A stretch of 64,000 nucleotides of DNA from CAZUAQ01 sp964618455 (GTDB lineage: Bacteria > Planctomycetota > Phycisphaerae > UBA1845 > PWPN01), in contig CAZUAQ010000002.1 of the NCBI GenBank assembly GCA_964618455.1, positions 115,876 to 179,875 on the forward strand, read 5' to 3'. The notes below the pieces were generated by a model. The model was not told the origin of the DNA and made no database searches. It saw nothing but the letters and a program-made list of their open reading frames with translations. Below, in pieces: positions 1 through 9,078 of the stretch. Position numbers and translations under genes: made by a program. Numbering within the stretch: position 1 is the first letter of the stretch; the number at the start of each line of letters is the position of its first letter.

Positions 1-1
1 T

Positions 2-865
2 CGTGATCGCGCCGAAGCCATGTTCGCCGAGATGCTGCAGGTCGTGGCCGACTTCTCCGATCCGGATCGCGCTCCCAATTTCATGCCGCGTATCGCCTCA
101 GCCCTCGCACGGCATGGGGGACATACCTTGGCTCCGCTGCAGGAGCGACTCAATCGTATCGGCCGCGACATCCGCCCGATGCTCCCGCTGAAGCAGCAGC
201 TTCGCCTCGCCGCCGACATGACCACGTTCGGTGCGGGTTTCGACGCGTTCGAGGAACGGATCGAGACATGGAACGATGACGACATGAACGCGATGGAGAA
301 CCCCTTTGAGCCCGAATCCAGCCGCGTTCGTTTGAACGACGAGGGGGTTTCGCGAAGTCTCGAAGCCGCTCAGCGACGCGCTAAACGTATGGCGGACTAC
401 GGGCCCGATGCACGCTGGACTCGTTACGTCAAGAACGCGATCAGCTACTACGATCTTGATGAATCGCAACAAGCCTCGGCGGAATCACTGCTGCGGGAAT
501 ACCGGCAGCGCGCGAAGGCCCTTCGCGAGAACGAAAGCCTCCAGCAGCGGAAGACACGTTTGCTCACGTGGCGGAGCTTCTGGGGCCCGATGGCACGAGG
601 CCGCGACGACACCCTCTCCTACCTGATCTCGAGCGAGCTTGAACGGATCGATGCCGCCATGAGGGCGATGGATATCGAGTTCAAGCGGCGCGTGGATGAG
701 ATTCCGACCAGCGGGCAGCAGGCCATCGCCGAACAACGGGCTTGGGAAATCCTCGCGGCCAAGGGTGTCACGCGGGAAACGCTCGATGAGACGATCGTTT
801 CCGATACGCAGACCGCCGGCGATGTCGCTGAATCCGTGACCGACCAGGCGGAGGTGCAACCATGA
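2..865 (+). CDS. Partial hypothetical helical protein (N terminus outside the window)
   Basis: The frame is open to the left edge (reads RDRAEA before the first internal Met at 20), so this is probably the C-terminal part of a longer protein. The sequence is highly charged and helical, with an ENPFEP segment near the middle and the stretch YYDLDESQQASAESLL, which resembles the LTxxQ helices of Spy/CpxP-type periplasmic proteins. It is clearly paralogous to the next gene: the ENPF(E/G)P block, the W-(T/K)-R helix after it and the order of the following helices match. Its stop overlaps the next ATG by four bases (ATGA), so the genes are probably translationally coupled. Function unknown. Confidence 0.75.
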   Translation, partial: RDRAEAMFAEMLQVVADFSDPDRAPNFMPRIASALARHGGHTLAPLQERLNRIGRDIRPMLPLKQQLRLAADMTTFGAGFDAFEERIETWNDDDMNAMENPFEPESSRVRLNDEGVSRSLEAAQRRAKRMADYGPDARWTRYVKNAISYYDLDESQQASAESLLREYRQRAKALRENESLQQRKTRLLTWRSFWGPMARGRDDTLSYLISSELERIDAAMRAMDIEFKRRVDEIPTSGQQAIAEQRAWEILAAKGVTRETLDETIVSDTQTAGDVAESVTDQAEVQP

Positions 866-2001
866 CTACCTCCCGCCGATTGATCGCCCTGCTGGCCCTG
901 GTATCGATTCTGGCTTCCGTGCTTGCCGCCGATACGGAGACCCCGACGGAGGACGCTGAGCGTCCATCTGCCAAAGCCACGCGCTTCGGCATACGCATGA
1001 CACCGGACATCGCCCGGGGTTTCTCGCGCACGGCGATCCACCAGAACATGACGGGCAAGCTGGGATTGTCCGATGACCAGGTCGACGCGCTGACGGAAGA
1101 CTCCGCCCGCCACCTGATGGAGATGTGCCACAGCGAGGGCGAGGCGGTCCAGGGCTTTATGGAATTCATCGTGCCCACGCTGGTTGAATCAGGCGGCCTG
1201 CTCGACAAGGAAGCGGCCGAAGGATTCGCAAAGAGAACCCTGCCGATCATGCCGGCGTACCGGCGAATGCTGGACGGCTTCGAGAAGGACGCGCGGAAAA
1301 TCCTGAACCCCGAACAGATGGACGGGTTCGATCGAATCCTCGACGACTATCGCGCGGAAGTGGATGCCTTCGAGAAGCGGATGAACCGATGGAAAGCGGG
1401 CGACGCCCAAGAGAAAGAGAACCCCTTCGGGCCGTCCCCCGTCCCGGAGGAGCGCGCAGGCCGATTCAAGGATCAGCCCCCCGAGGAGAAGAACCTCCAG
1501 CGCGCCCGGGAACACGCCCGCTGGCAACTGCGGCGCATCGGTCCGAGCGAGTGGAAGCGTTTCCTCGATCACACGACGCGGCTTTTCGAATTCACCGAGA
1601 AGCAGCTCGTCACGGCCCGGGGTTTGCTGGACGTGTGCAATCAGCGATGCGACGCGGTCATGACGGATCAATGGCGGCGGGACTATCAGCGCAACCGGAT
1701 GCTGAACCGCCTGAGGTGGACGCTCCGCGATCTGTCCCAGGGCCCCTGGGCGTACCACATCGACCGGGAATACCGGGACCTCATGGCACCGATCGAAGCG
1801 TTGGGGATCGAATTTCGCAACGATGTGCTCACGCTCGTCGAAGATGAACAGAAGCAGAAAGTGATCGAGATGCTCAAGGCGAAGGCGGATCTGCACGGCA
1901 TGGATGCCGAAACGTTCGCCGTGATGGAAGGTCTCATTGGCGACCTGGGCAGCCCGACCACCGGGGATGCAACGAATGCAGAGCAAGGGGACTCACCATG
2001 A
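862..2001 (+). CDS. Exported helical protein, paralogue of the preceding gene, LTxxQ-like
   Basis: A 379-residue protein with a clear Sec signal peptide (MTTSRRLIALLALVSILASVLAA), so it is likely periplasmic. The mature part is charged and helical, with three LTxxQ-like segments (LGLSDDQ, LNPEQ and FTEKQ), a pattern known from Spy/CpxP-type chaperones or metal sensors; this assignment is weak. It shares the ENPFGP block and helix order with the upstream gene, so the pair arose by tandem duplication. The start is set by the ATGA overlap with the upstream stop, and its own stop overlaps the ABC permease start in the same way. The context suggests an accessory of a membrane transporter; the actual role is unknown. 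Confidence 0.8.
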   Translation: MTTSRRLIALLALVSILASVLAADTETPTEDAERPSAKATRFGIRMTPDIARGFSRTAIHQNMTGKLGLSDDQVDALTEDSARHLMEMCHSEGEAVQGFMEFIVPTLVESGGLLDKEAAEGFAKRTLPIMPAYRRMLDGFEKDARKILNPEQMDGFDRILDDYRAEVDAFEKRMNRWKAGDAQEKENPFGPSPVPEERAGRFKDQPPEEKNLQRAREHARWQLRRIGPSEWKRFLDHTTRLFEFTEKQLVTARGLLDVCNQRCDAVMTDQWRRDYQRNRMLNRLRWTLRDLSQGPWAYHIDREYRDLMAPIEALGIEFRNDVLTLVEDEQKQKVIEMLKAKADLHGMDAETFAVMEGLIGDLGSPTTGDATNAEQGDSP

Positions 2002-3824
2002 AACCGATCGTGACCGACCTGGGAATCTGGTTCTGGCGTCTGCTGCCGGCCAATCCCATCGTGACGCGGGTCGTCCAGACCGGCGGGAAGCGTATCCAGC
2101 ATCTCTGGGTGCGCGTGGCGTACCTGCTCGTGCTGCTATTCGTCATGGCCATCATACTCATGCAGGAGTACCAGGGCGCGGGAGCGCTCGATGATCTGGC
2201 CAAGGGGCTCACCGTCGTCTTCGAGCGCGTCTCCGTGCTGCAACTGGCATTGATGTGCCTGCTCGCCCCTGTTTTCACTGCCGGGGCCATTTCGCAGGAA
2301 AAAGACGCCGAGACTTTCAACGTCCTGCTCACCACACCGCTATCCAACGCGCAGATTGCGCTCGGATCACTGCTCAGTCGCCTCTTCTTCGTCGTGATGC
2401 TTCTGCTCTCGGGCCTGCCGATTTTCTGCATCACGATGCTGTTCGGCGGCGTAACGACGGATCAGATTTTCCTCAGCTTCGGCATTTCCGCCTGCACTGC
2501 CCTGCTGACCGGTGCGCTGGCGATTCTCATCAGTGTCGTCCGTGTCGGGACACGCGGCACGATTTTCTCCTTCTATCTCGGCATCGCCGTCTACATCGCC
2601 ACGGGCCTGGCCCTGGGATTCTGGAGCAAAACGTACGTTCCCGAATCGATCATTCCCGGCGAGCAGGAGGGCATGAGCTTTGTTGCGCCGTTTCATCCGT
2701 TCCTGGCGTTGTTCGTGGCGATGAAGCGTACGCTGCCCCCGGATCCGGCGGCGGTGGCGTATTACGGCTGGCCGTTGAGCTGGATGATCGCCAAGCCGCA
2801 CATCGCTTACATGGTGATGACATTCGTGGCATCGGTCGTGTTGATCGGTACCGCCACGCTGTTTGTCCGGCGCGGGATCAAGCAGGGTGAGCAGACGATC
2901 TGGACGAAGCTGTTCCGGCGGAAACGATCAAGCGGAACAGGCAATGAACGAACGCGGCCGGCGCGGCGCGTCTGGTCCAACCCCGTGGCCTGGCGTGAGG
3001 CGGTGACGCGCGCCAGCGCCGCCAGCAGCAATGCCGTCCGCTACGGATACCTGATCTGCAGCATCCTCGCCGGCGGGAGCGTACTCTTTCTCTACTGGAC
3101 CGGCTCACTGAATCCGACAGATGCCCGTAACTTTCTGTCGGTGATCATCATGATCGAGTTCGGAAGCGTCATGCTGATGGCGGTGAACACCGCCGCCACG
3201 GCGATTACGCGCGAACGCGAAGCAGGTACGATGGAACTCCTGCTCACCACGCCGCTGACGAGCAAGTACATCATCTGGGGCAAGCTGCGCGGACTGGTGA
3301 GCTTTACGATTCCGCTCCTGGCGGTGCCGGCGGCAACGGTCCTGGTCGCGGCGGCGGGCGAGGTCGTCCTCGGCGTCAAGCAGGGCCTGCAGCCCATCGC
3401 CTACATGAGTTCCGCCCTCATTCTTCCCCCGCTGATGTTGGCCTATTCCGCCGTGGCATGCATCCTGGGCCTGCATATGTCGCTGAAAAATCAGCGATCC
3501 ATCCAGGCAGTTCTGGTCAGTGTCGGGATTCTTGTCGCCGTCGGCTTCGGAGTGGGACTCTGCGGAATCTCCATCGCAGGGGGCACCGGTTATCTCGGCC
3601 CGCTCATGGCCCCGATGACGTTCATCGTCGCAATCTGGATCGTGCTGAACCCGGAGGCCGCCATTGATAACTCGACATTCAGCGCGATGAGTGTCACCGA
3701 AGCATCGGCCTGCCTGATCATCGGCACGCTGATCGCGCTGGGTATCTACGGGGCGATCGTGGCGGGGACTTATCAGACGATGATCAAGAACTTCGACATG
3801 ATCGTGCGCAAGCAGTCGCGATGA
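1998..3824 (+). CDS. ABC-2 type transporter permease, double-length
   Basis: A 608-residue polytopic membrane protein of the ABC-2 permease type. It holds two similar halves: AISQEKDAETFNVLLTTPLS in the first (about residue 95) and AITREREAGTMELLLTTPLT in the second (about 403). Both are the cytoplasmic coupling-helix signature of this family, and each is followed by several hydrophobic helices. A fused pair of permease halves would form a whole membrane unit with a separate ATPase, which is not seen here and may lie left of the window. The start overlaps the preceding stop (ATGA). The stop abuts the stop of the convergent DUF418 gene with no base between them. Confidence 0.9.
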   Translation: MKPIVTDLGIWFWRLLPANPIVTRVVQTGGKRIQHLWVRVAYLLVLLFVMAIILMQEYQGAGALDDLAKGLTVVFERVSVLQLALMCLLAPVFTAGAISQEKDAETFNVLLTTPLSNAQIALGSLLSRLFFVVMLLLSGLPIFCITMLFGGVTTDQIFLSFGISACTALLTGALAILISVVRVGTRGTIFSFYLGIAVYIATGLALGFWSKTYVPESIIPGEQEGMSFVAPFHPFLALFVAMKRTLPPDPAAVAYYGWPLSWMIAKPHIAYMVMTFVASVVLIGTATLFVRRGIKQGEQTIWTKLFRRKRSSGTGNERTRPARRVWSNPVAWREAVTRASAASSNAVRYGYLICSILAGGSVLFLYWTGSLNPTDARNFLSVIIMIEFGSVMLMAVNTAATAITREREAGTMELLLTTPLTSKYIIWGKLRGLVSFTIPLLAVPAATVLVAAAGEVVLGVKQGLQPIAYMSSALILPPLMLAYSAVACILGLHMSLKNQRSIQAVLVSVGILVAVGFGVGLCGISIAGGTGYLGPLMAPMTFIVAIWIVLNPEAAIDNSTFSAMSVTEASACLIIGTLIALGIYGAIVAGTYQTMIKNFDMIVRKQSR

Positions 3825-5252
3825 CTATCGCTTGAGCATCGGCTGAATCTTCAAGTACGTGCCGCATCGCCAGAGCCATTCCACCGGCCCGAAGCGGAAG
3901 ACCGAACACCAGCAGTAGCTCATCGTCAACTGCAGAGCCATCATGCCGAGGGCCACAAGCGTCGCCTGCACGTGATTCAACCGCTCGAATAATCCCAGCC
4001 CGTAGCTGTAGAAGATCAGTCCCGCCAGCACCGATTGGCCAAGATAGTTCGTCAGCGCCGTCCGGCCGACCGACGCCAGGGGTTTCAACCAGGCAATCCC
4101 CTTCTCACTCAGACAGATCAACACGATCCCGGCGGCGTACGCCAGTCCCTGGGCGAGGCTGCCGAAATGCTGGATGACATCCGCACCGAGAACTCCCCAG
4201 GCCGTCTGACCGTATCCGATCAGGATCACCTCGCGAACGGCGACCAGGAGCAGACCAAAGATCAACCCGAACACGAGAACACGCCGCAGCAGCGTGCGAT
4301 GCTCCCACGGTCGGTCGAAGAGGCCGTACTGCAACAATGCCGCCCCCAGCAGCATCAGCGCCAACGATCGCCAGAACATCAGCATGGCATTGATCGCGGT
4401 CATGATGAAGAGATAGAACACGCTCCGGTGCAGAATCTGCTCGAACACCGTACCTCGCTGGTAAACCTCCTCCTCACTGGCGAGGAAGTGAAACACGCGG
4501 TGCGTGATTTTCATCCCCTGCAGTTCGGACTCCCACATCTGGACATTCGCCGAGGAGGGTTGCGTCGTGGCAACCACATCCCCCCTGCTTTCCTGCTCCC
4601 CCGAAGAGTGGACATCCGACTCTGCGGGAAACGTGGTCCCGGCCTTCACCGCTTCGATGCGTGCTTCCAGGTCGGCCATCTCCTGTTCGGCATGATCCGC
4701 CAGGTGTTCGAAGGAAGGTTCCTGGAACGCCTCATCATCTGTGAAGAGTGCGGGTGTAAGAATAGTCACGATGGGAACAAGCGACAGCACTCCCGCCAAA
4801 GTCAGCAGCGTCCTGATCTTCAGGTTCCGACAAAGCAGCAGGATCACGCCGCACACGGCATACAGGGAAAGTATGTCTCCGTACCAGAGAAAGATCCCGT
4901 GAAACAGGCCGATTGCGAGCAGCAGCATCTGACGCCACGCGTAACGCCCGCCGAACGGGCGCTGCGCGTGCCGCGCGCTGCGCTCCTGCAGGGCGAATCC
5001 CACACCGAAGAGCATGGCGAAGATCGCCATCATCTTCAGGTGCAGGAAGAACTGGATGCCCTTTATCACCAGTACATCTCCGAGCGGCCCTTCCCCCCAA
5101 GCCAGGGGCTGCCCCATGTCCAGCACGTATCCGTAGGAAAGATTCACATGGATGATGGGCAGGCCGAGAATGGCGAAGCCGCGCAGGATGTCGATGATGA
5201 CGATGCGCTGCTTCTCTTGAACCGGAGCGGGAGAATCCAGGGTCGCTTCCAT
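3825..5252 (-). CDS. DUF418 family membrane protein (YeiB-like)
   Basis: A 475-residue multi-spanning membrane protein. The N terminus (RIVIIDILRGFAILGLPIIH) is the typical DUF418 opening and the C-terminal half (FGPVEWLWRCGTY) is the conserved DUF418 end. A hydrophilic loop of about 80 residues, rich in Glu, Ser and Thr, lies after the fourth or fifth helix. Members are common in many bacteria; they resemble acyltransferase-3-type membrane proteins but a reaction is not established. It is last in a leftward series after the receiver gene (54 bases upstream) and converges stop to stop with the ABC permease. Confidence 0.88.
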   Translation of the reverse strand: MEATLDSPAPVQEKQRIVIIDILRGFAILGLPIIHVNLSYGYVLDMGQPLAWGEGPLGDVLVIKGIQFFLHLKMMAIFAMLFGVGFALQERSARHAQRPFGGRYAWRQMLLLAIGLFHGIFLWYGDILSLYAVCGVILLLCRNLKIRTLLTLAGVLSLVPIVTILTPALFTDDEAFQEPSFEHLADHAEQEMADLEARIEAVKAGTTFPAESDVHSSGEQESRGDVVATTQPSSANVQMWESELQGMKITHRVFHFLASEEEVYQRGTVFEQILHRSVFYLFIMTAINAMLMFWRSLALMLLGAALLQYGLFDRPWEHRTLLRRVLVFGLIFGLLLVAVREVILIGYGQTAWGVLGADVIQHFGSLAQGLAYAAGIVLICLSEKGIAWLKPLASVGRTALTNYLGQSVLAGLIFYSYGLGLFERLNHVQATLVALGMMALQLTMSYCWCSVFRFGPVEWLWRCGTYLKIQPMLKR

Positions 5253-5306
5253 GGAGGCATGATACCGCCATGGTGGAAGATCGAAAATGGGTTATGAGCG
5301 AGCGGG

Positions 5307-5864
5307 TTACGACTGGACGGGTTCGTTGTCCGCCGTGGAGTCGGACACCTTCTGCGCGAGATCGCGGTAAGCGTAGACGATGTCCTGGCAGATCAGTTCC
5401 ATCCGCTTGCGGAGGTCGCGCCGCTCCTGAATGATCTTGGAGGCGGTGCGCCGCAGGCGGCGCTGGCGGACGGCATCCCGTTTGTCCACGTGCGACTTCT
5501 CGAGCAGGCGAGTGACCGTATTGGTCAGATCGGTCAGCGCGAAAGGCTTGACGAAGTAGTCCGCGACACCGAGACGCAGGGCCTCCACGGTCTCTTCCAC
5601 CGTCGGGCACTCGGCCATGAGGATGATCGGACAGTCGTTGGAAATGCGCACCCGCTCGATGAACGCGGAGCTTTCGCCATCGTCCAGGTCCGTCGACGCG
5701 ATGATCAGATCGTGTCGCGTGGTTGACTCTTCCTGCAGGGCTTCTTCCACCGTCGTCGCGCGATGCACGCGATGATGAAACACCCGCGCCAGGTGATCCT
5801 CAATCAACCCCGCCAAAGCGCCATCGGGCTCGACGAGCAGGATATCCATGGATTGTTCGATCAT
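5307..5864 (-). CDS. Degenerate response-regulator receiver protein
   Basis: A 185-residue protein with an N-terminal receiver-like domain (about 6-118) and a basic, probably coiled-coil tail (120-170). The fold landmarks are present: DILLVEPDG at strand 1, RHDLIIAS at strand 3 and DYFVKPF with the conserved Lys106. The phosphoacceptor position after strand 3 is Ser57 instead of Asp, the acidic pair near the start is Glu12-Pro13, and the Thr/Ser switch position is Ala84, so classical phosphorylation is unlikely. A GGGGA ribosome site precedes the ATG at 5864. It lies directly downstream of the histidine kinase gene on the same strand and probably acts with it as a pseudo-receiver, perhaps by protein binding. 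Confidence 0.82.
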   Translation of the reverse strand: MIEQSMDILLVEPDGALAGLIEDHLARVFHHRVHRATTVEEALQEESTTRHDLIIASTDLDDGESSAFIERVRISNDCPIILMAECPTVEETVEALRLGVADYFVKPFALTDLTNTVTRLLEKSHVDKRDAVRQRRLRRTASKIIQERRDLRKRMELICQDIVYAYRDLAQKVSDSTADNEPVQS

Positions 5865-6115
5865 GTCCCCAACTGTCCCCGGGCGGGAAATACAAAAGAG
5901 GCCGGCGGGCGTGTCAGCCGCGAGAGCGAGGAGGAGGAGGAAGATGCGGTGGCCTTCACTACCCGCCTGGCCCGGATTCTGCTTGCGTTCCCCTGTGCGT
6001 GCACTTGTGTCCCCAGATGCCTATGCCGTTTCATCGACCGGAAGTTCTTCCGGCTTTGCGCTCGATCGAGATCTTGTGGAATTCCTCTTCAAGCGTCGTC
6101 GTTATCGGATTCCGG

Positions 6116-8401
6116 TCAGGCGTTCGGACCGCCGTTCGTCGGGGCCGACGGCAGTGCGATCAGCACGACCGTGCCCTCGTTCGGACGACTCTGAATCCGA
6201 AGGCCGCCCCCGTTGATCTCCGCGTAGCGTGTGGCGATGGAGAGGCCCAGGCCTCGTCCCCGCCCCGCCTGGCGATGCGAGAAGAACGGGGTCGCCACGC
6301 GGTCGATCAACTCCGGCGGAATGCCCCGCCCGTTGTCTTTCACGATGACGACGACCCTTTCATCGGTCAGATGTGAGGTGCAATTGATGAGCAGCCTTCG
6401 AGGAGAAATTTCCTGCATCGCGTCGATGGCGTTGCGGATGACTTCGTCGAATAACTTCTTGATTTGCGCGGCGTCCGCAAGGACTTTCGGCAACTCGTCC
6501 GATAGCGACAGGACAAATTCTTCTGAAAGAATCGCGCCCCCCTCGACCCAATCGCGGCGGAGTTCGCCCAATAACCCTTCAAGCGCAAAGGTATCGGGCT
6601 TCGGAGGATCCGGCTTGGCAAAGGCGACCAGCTCCGTGATGATCTCGCTTGCGCGGTGGGCATGCTCGGCAATCAGCTCACAGGAACGGCGCTGGCCGGC
6701 ATCCTGGATCCCTTGAAGCAGCATCTGCGCGCGACCGGAAATCACCGCCAGGGGATTGTTCATCTCGTGAGCCGCGCCGGCCGCCATCTCCCCCACCATC
6801 AGCAGTGAGCGCGCCCGGGCCAGGTCCGCCTGGGAGGCCTTCAGCGCGCGATTCATCTCCACCAGTTCCTCGTTGAGCCGCAGCCCCTGCGACCGCCCTT
6901 CCGCCATCTGCCAGCGCATGTCGATCGCCTGAAGCAGAACCGTCAAGGCTTCGTCGATGGCGGGCGGAATGTCCGATGCGACGACGAGAATACCTTGCCC
7001 CTCGTCCTGGAACGACAGTGGAATGCCCCAGCGCGGCGGCCGGCCGAGCGCCGCTTCCAATTCATCCGCCAGCACGGGGCTCATCTCTGAAACGGAATGC
7101 CACTGAGGCGTCACCTGTGACGGCGGGGACATCAGGAAGATGTCAGGATCTGCGCGAGAGGTTCGCACATCCGGTTCCAAGGCATCCTCATGAAGGCACG
7201 CCATGACCGCCAGCTTGCGACTTGATGAACGTGTCACCACGGCGATGGGCCGCTCGTGGAGCAATACAGCACACGCCTGAACAGCCGCCTTGCCGACCTC
7301 TTCGTGCAGCGCCTCGGCGTCCAGTCCCTCGCTCAGCCTTCGCAGCGCATCGAGGCAGACCGAACGCTGCTCCAATCGCCGATTGGCCTGCTGAAGCGTC
7401 ATATTCAGCCGGGCGAGTTCAGAGTTCGCCTGCGCGAGGGCATCCTGGTAGATCTCGCGCGACGTGAGCCGCTCCAGGCCGATCAGCTCCGCACGGGCTT
7501 CGATCCAGTCCGGCAGCCGCTGCTTGACGTCATCGATCCATTCGACCGGTCGGCCGGCTTCGCGCAGGATCTCGGCAGCCGTTACATCGAGCTGATCGCT
7601 GCCCGAGTAGCCGATGCGTAATTCCCGCACCAACCGGTCCGCCGCCTGGATCACATGGACCATCGGCGGCCGATCGAGGCGTGTCGGCGTGGTCGATGGC
7701 GTGTGGTGATGCAGCCAGATGCAGTCGGATACGAACCCGGGAAGCTTCCAGTGGGCGGCCAGCCTCTTGCCCGCCAGCGTGTGATCGATGCCGAAGACCT
7801 CGCGCTCGGCATCGCCGATGTTTTCTCGGAGGCGATCCACGCGAGAGACGACGCGGGCGTAGCTCTTGGGAAAACAACTGTCGAGAACCACCTTACCCAG
7901 ATCGTGCAGCAGGCCGCACATGAACGCCTCTTCGGGATCGACGGGCTGACCGGTACCGCCGTGGCTCCTGGGCAACTTCTCCGCGATCAAGCGCGCGGCG
8001 CACCCGACCGCCAGGCTGTGTTTCCAGAAGCCTGCCTGGTCGAACGCACTGTCGCTCTCTTCAATCCGCTGGGTGAAGGTCTCGAAGATCTGGATCGAAA
8101 GGACCAGGTTGCGAATCACGTTCAGTCCCAGAAGGACGGCGGCGCGATCCACGGTCGTCGCCTTGGAACCGGTGCCGGCGCGATTGACGAGTGACAGAAA
8201 ACGCGCCGAGAGGGATTGATCCGAAGAAATCAGGTCGACCACGTCGCGCATGCCGACATGGTCCTGCATGGTCATCTCGAGCAGCCGCGTGGCGATGACC
8301 GGCAGCGTGGGCAGCGCATCGATCTGGGCGAGGATCGGCTCGATGTCCGGCTTCCCGGCCGATGACGAATTACGGGAAATGTCCGCGCCCAATGAACTCA
8401 T
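6116..8401 (-). CDS. HDOD domain-sensor histidine kinase fusion
   Basis: A 761-residue soluble kinase with no membrane segments. An HDOD-type domain occupies about residues 20-270 and keeps His128, His166-Asp167 (LLHDLGK) and an IDHTLAG/LHHH region, residues more typical of active HD phosphohydrolases. A GAF-like sensor region follows (about 330-480), then a coiled-coil linker and a HisKA domain with phosphoacceptor His545 (AAHEMNNPL). The HATPase domain ends the protein (VKDNGRGIP, then GRGRGLGLSIATRY). It sits between the HTH-receiver gene and the degenerate receiver gene, all on the minus strand, which suggests one signalling unit. Its trigger is unknown; HDOD proteins usually integrate stress, motility or nucleotide signals. 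Confidence 0.92.
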   Translation of the reverse strand: MSSLGADISRNSSSAGKPDIEPILAQIDALPTLPVIATRLLEMTMQDHVGMRDVVDLISSDQSLSARFLSLVNRAGTGSKATTVDRAAVLLGLNVIRNLVLSIQIFETFTQRIEESDSAFDQAGFWKHSLAVGCAARLIAEKLPRSHGGTGQPVDPEEAFMCGLLHDLGKVVLDSCFPKSYARVVSRVDRLRENIGDAEREVFGIDHTLAGKRLAAHWKLPGFVSDCIWLHHHTPSTTPTRLDRPPMVHVIQAADRLVRELRIGYSGSDQLDVTAAEILREAGRPVEWIDDVKQRLPDWIEARAELIGLERLTSREIYQDALAQANSELARLNMTLQQANRRLEQRSVCLDALRRLSEGLDAEALHEEVGKAAVQACAVLLHERPIAVVTRSSSRKLAVMACLHEDALEPDVRTSRADPDIFLMSPPSQVTPQWHSVSEMSPVLADELEAALGRPPRWGIPLSFQDEGQGILVVASDIPPAIDEALTVLLQAIDMRWQMAEGRSQGLRLNEELVEMNRALKASQADLARARSLLMVGEMAAGAAHEMNNPLAVISGRAQMLLQGIQDAGQRRSCELIAEHAHRASEIITELVAFAKPDPPKPDTFALEGLLGELRRDWVEGGAILSEEFVLSLSDELPKVLADAAQIKKLFDEVIRNAIDAMQEISPRRLLINCTSHLTDERVVVIVKDNGRGIPPELIDRVATPFFSHRQAGRGRGLGLSIATRYAEINGGGLRIQSRPNEGTVVLIALPSAPTNGGPNA

Positions 8402-8514
8402 CGTCTTGATCCGTATCGCTCACTCGGAGTCGAGAACCCCACGCGCGACGCGCACCTGAATCCGTGACCCACTTCACCGATCGTTCCGGGCGCATCAGTG
8501 TACTCGGACGTCGA

Positions 8515-9078
8515 CTAGACCTGCACCAGTTGGAGGATGCGCGAAATCAGTTCGTCGATCTGGAAGGGCTTACGCAGGAAGTCGTCCGCGCCGGCATCCA
8601 TCAGTTGCTGGATCTCGTCAGGGTCGGCCACACCGCTGATGATGATGATCTTCGTCTCGGAAAAATCGGTGTTCCGGCGGATGGTCTCGCACACGATGTT
8701 CCCGTTGATGTCCGGCAGTTTGTAGTCCAGTACGATGACGTCGGGCTTCATCTGCTGTGTCAGCATGCCCGCCTCGTAACCCCCTCGCGCCACCTTGACC
8801 TCGAACCGGCCGTCGCGTTCCAGCAGTTCGACGAGCATTTCGAGAATGGCCTCGTCGTCGTCGACGGCCAGCACGCGTTTCTTCCCCGAGTCGAGGTTGT
8901 CCAGGGGGATCTTGTTCTCCTTCATGAACTGAAGGAGGCTCTCACGCGGTATACGGCGAAACCGCGAACCCGGGACACGAAATCCCTTGAGCTTGCCATT
9001 ATCGAAACAGCGAATCACGGTCTGCTGGCTGACCTTGCAGATGTCCGCCACTTCACCGGTCGTGTAGACACTTTTCAT
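8515..9078 (-). CDS. HTH (excisionase/MerR-like)-receiver response regulator
   Basis: A 187-residue protein with an unusual domain order: a winged-helix excisionase-type DNA-binding domain first (residues 1-55; YTTGEVADICKVSQQTVIRC, then RVPGSRFRRIPRESLLQFM), then an intact receiver. The receiver has Asp73-Asp74, phosphoacceptor Asp118 (IVLDYKLPDING), Ser148 and Lys170. Most response regulators have the opposite order. It is followed on the same strand by the HDOD-histidine kinase, which is its likely partner. The upstream region of about 340 bases carries a candidate sigma70 promoter. It is most likely a DNA-binding regulator; the targets are not known. Confidence 0.9.
   Translation of the reverse strand: MKSVYTTGEVADICKVSQQTVIRCFDNGKLKGFRVPGSRFRRIPRESLLQFMKENKIPLDNLDSGKKRVLAVDDDEAILEMLVELLERDGRFEVKVARGGYEAGMLTQQMKPDVIVLDYKLPDINGNIVCETIRRNTDFSETKIIIISGVADPDEIQQLMDAGADDFLRKPFQIDELISRILQLVQV

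Noticed and set aside
5865..6115. A small gene or terminator between the kinase and the pseudo-receiver
   Set aside because: Open frames here lack ribosome sites. The palindrome CCGGAAGTTCTTCCGG (6038-6053) has almost no loop and no T tract.
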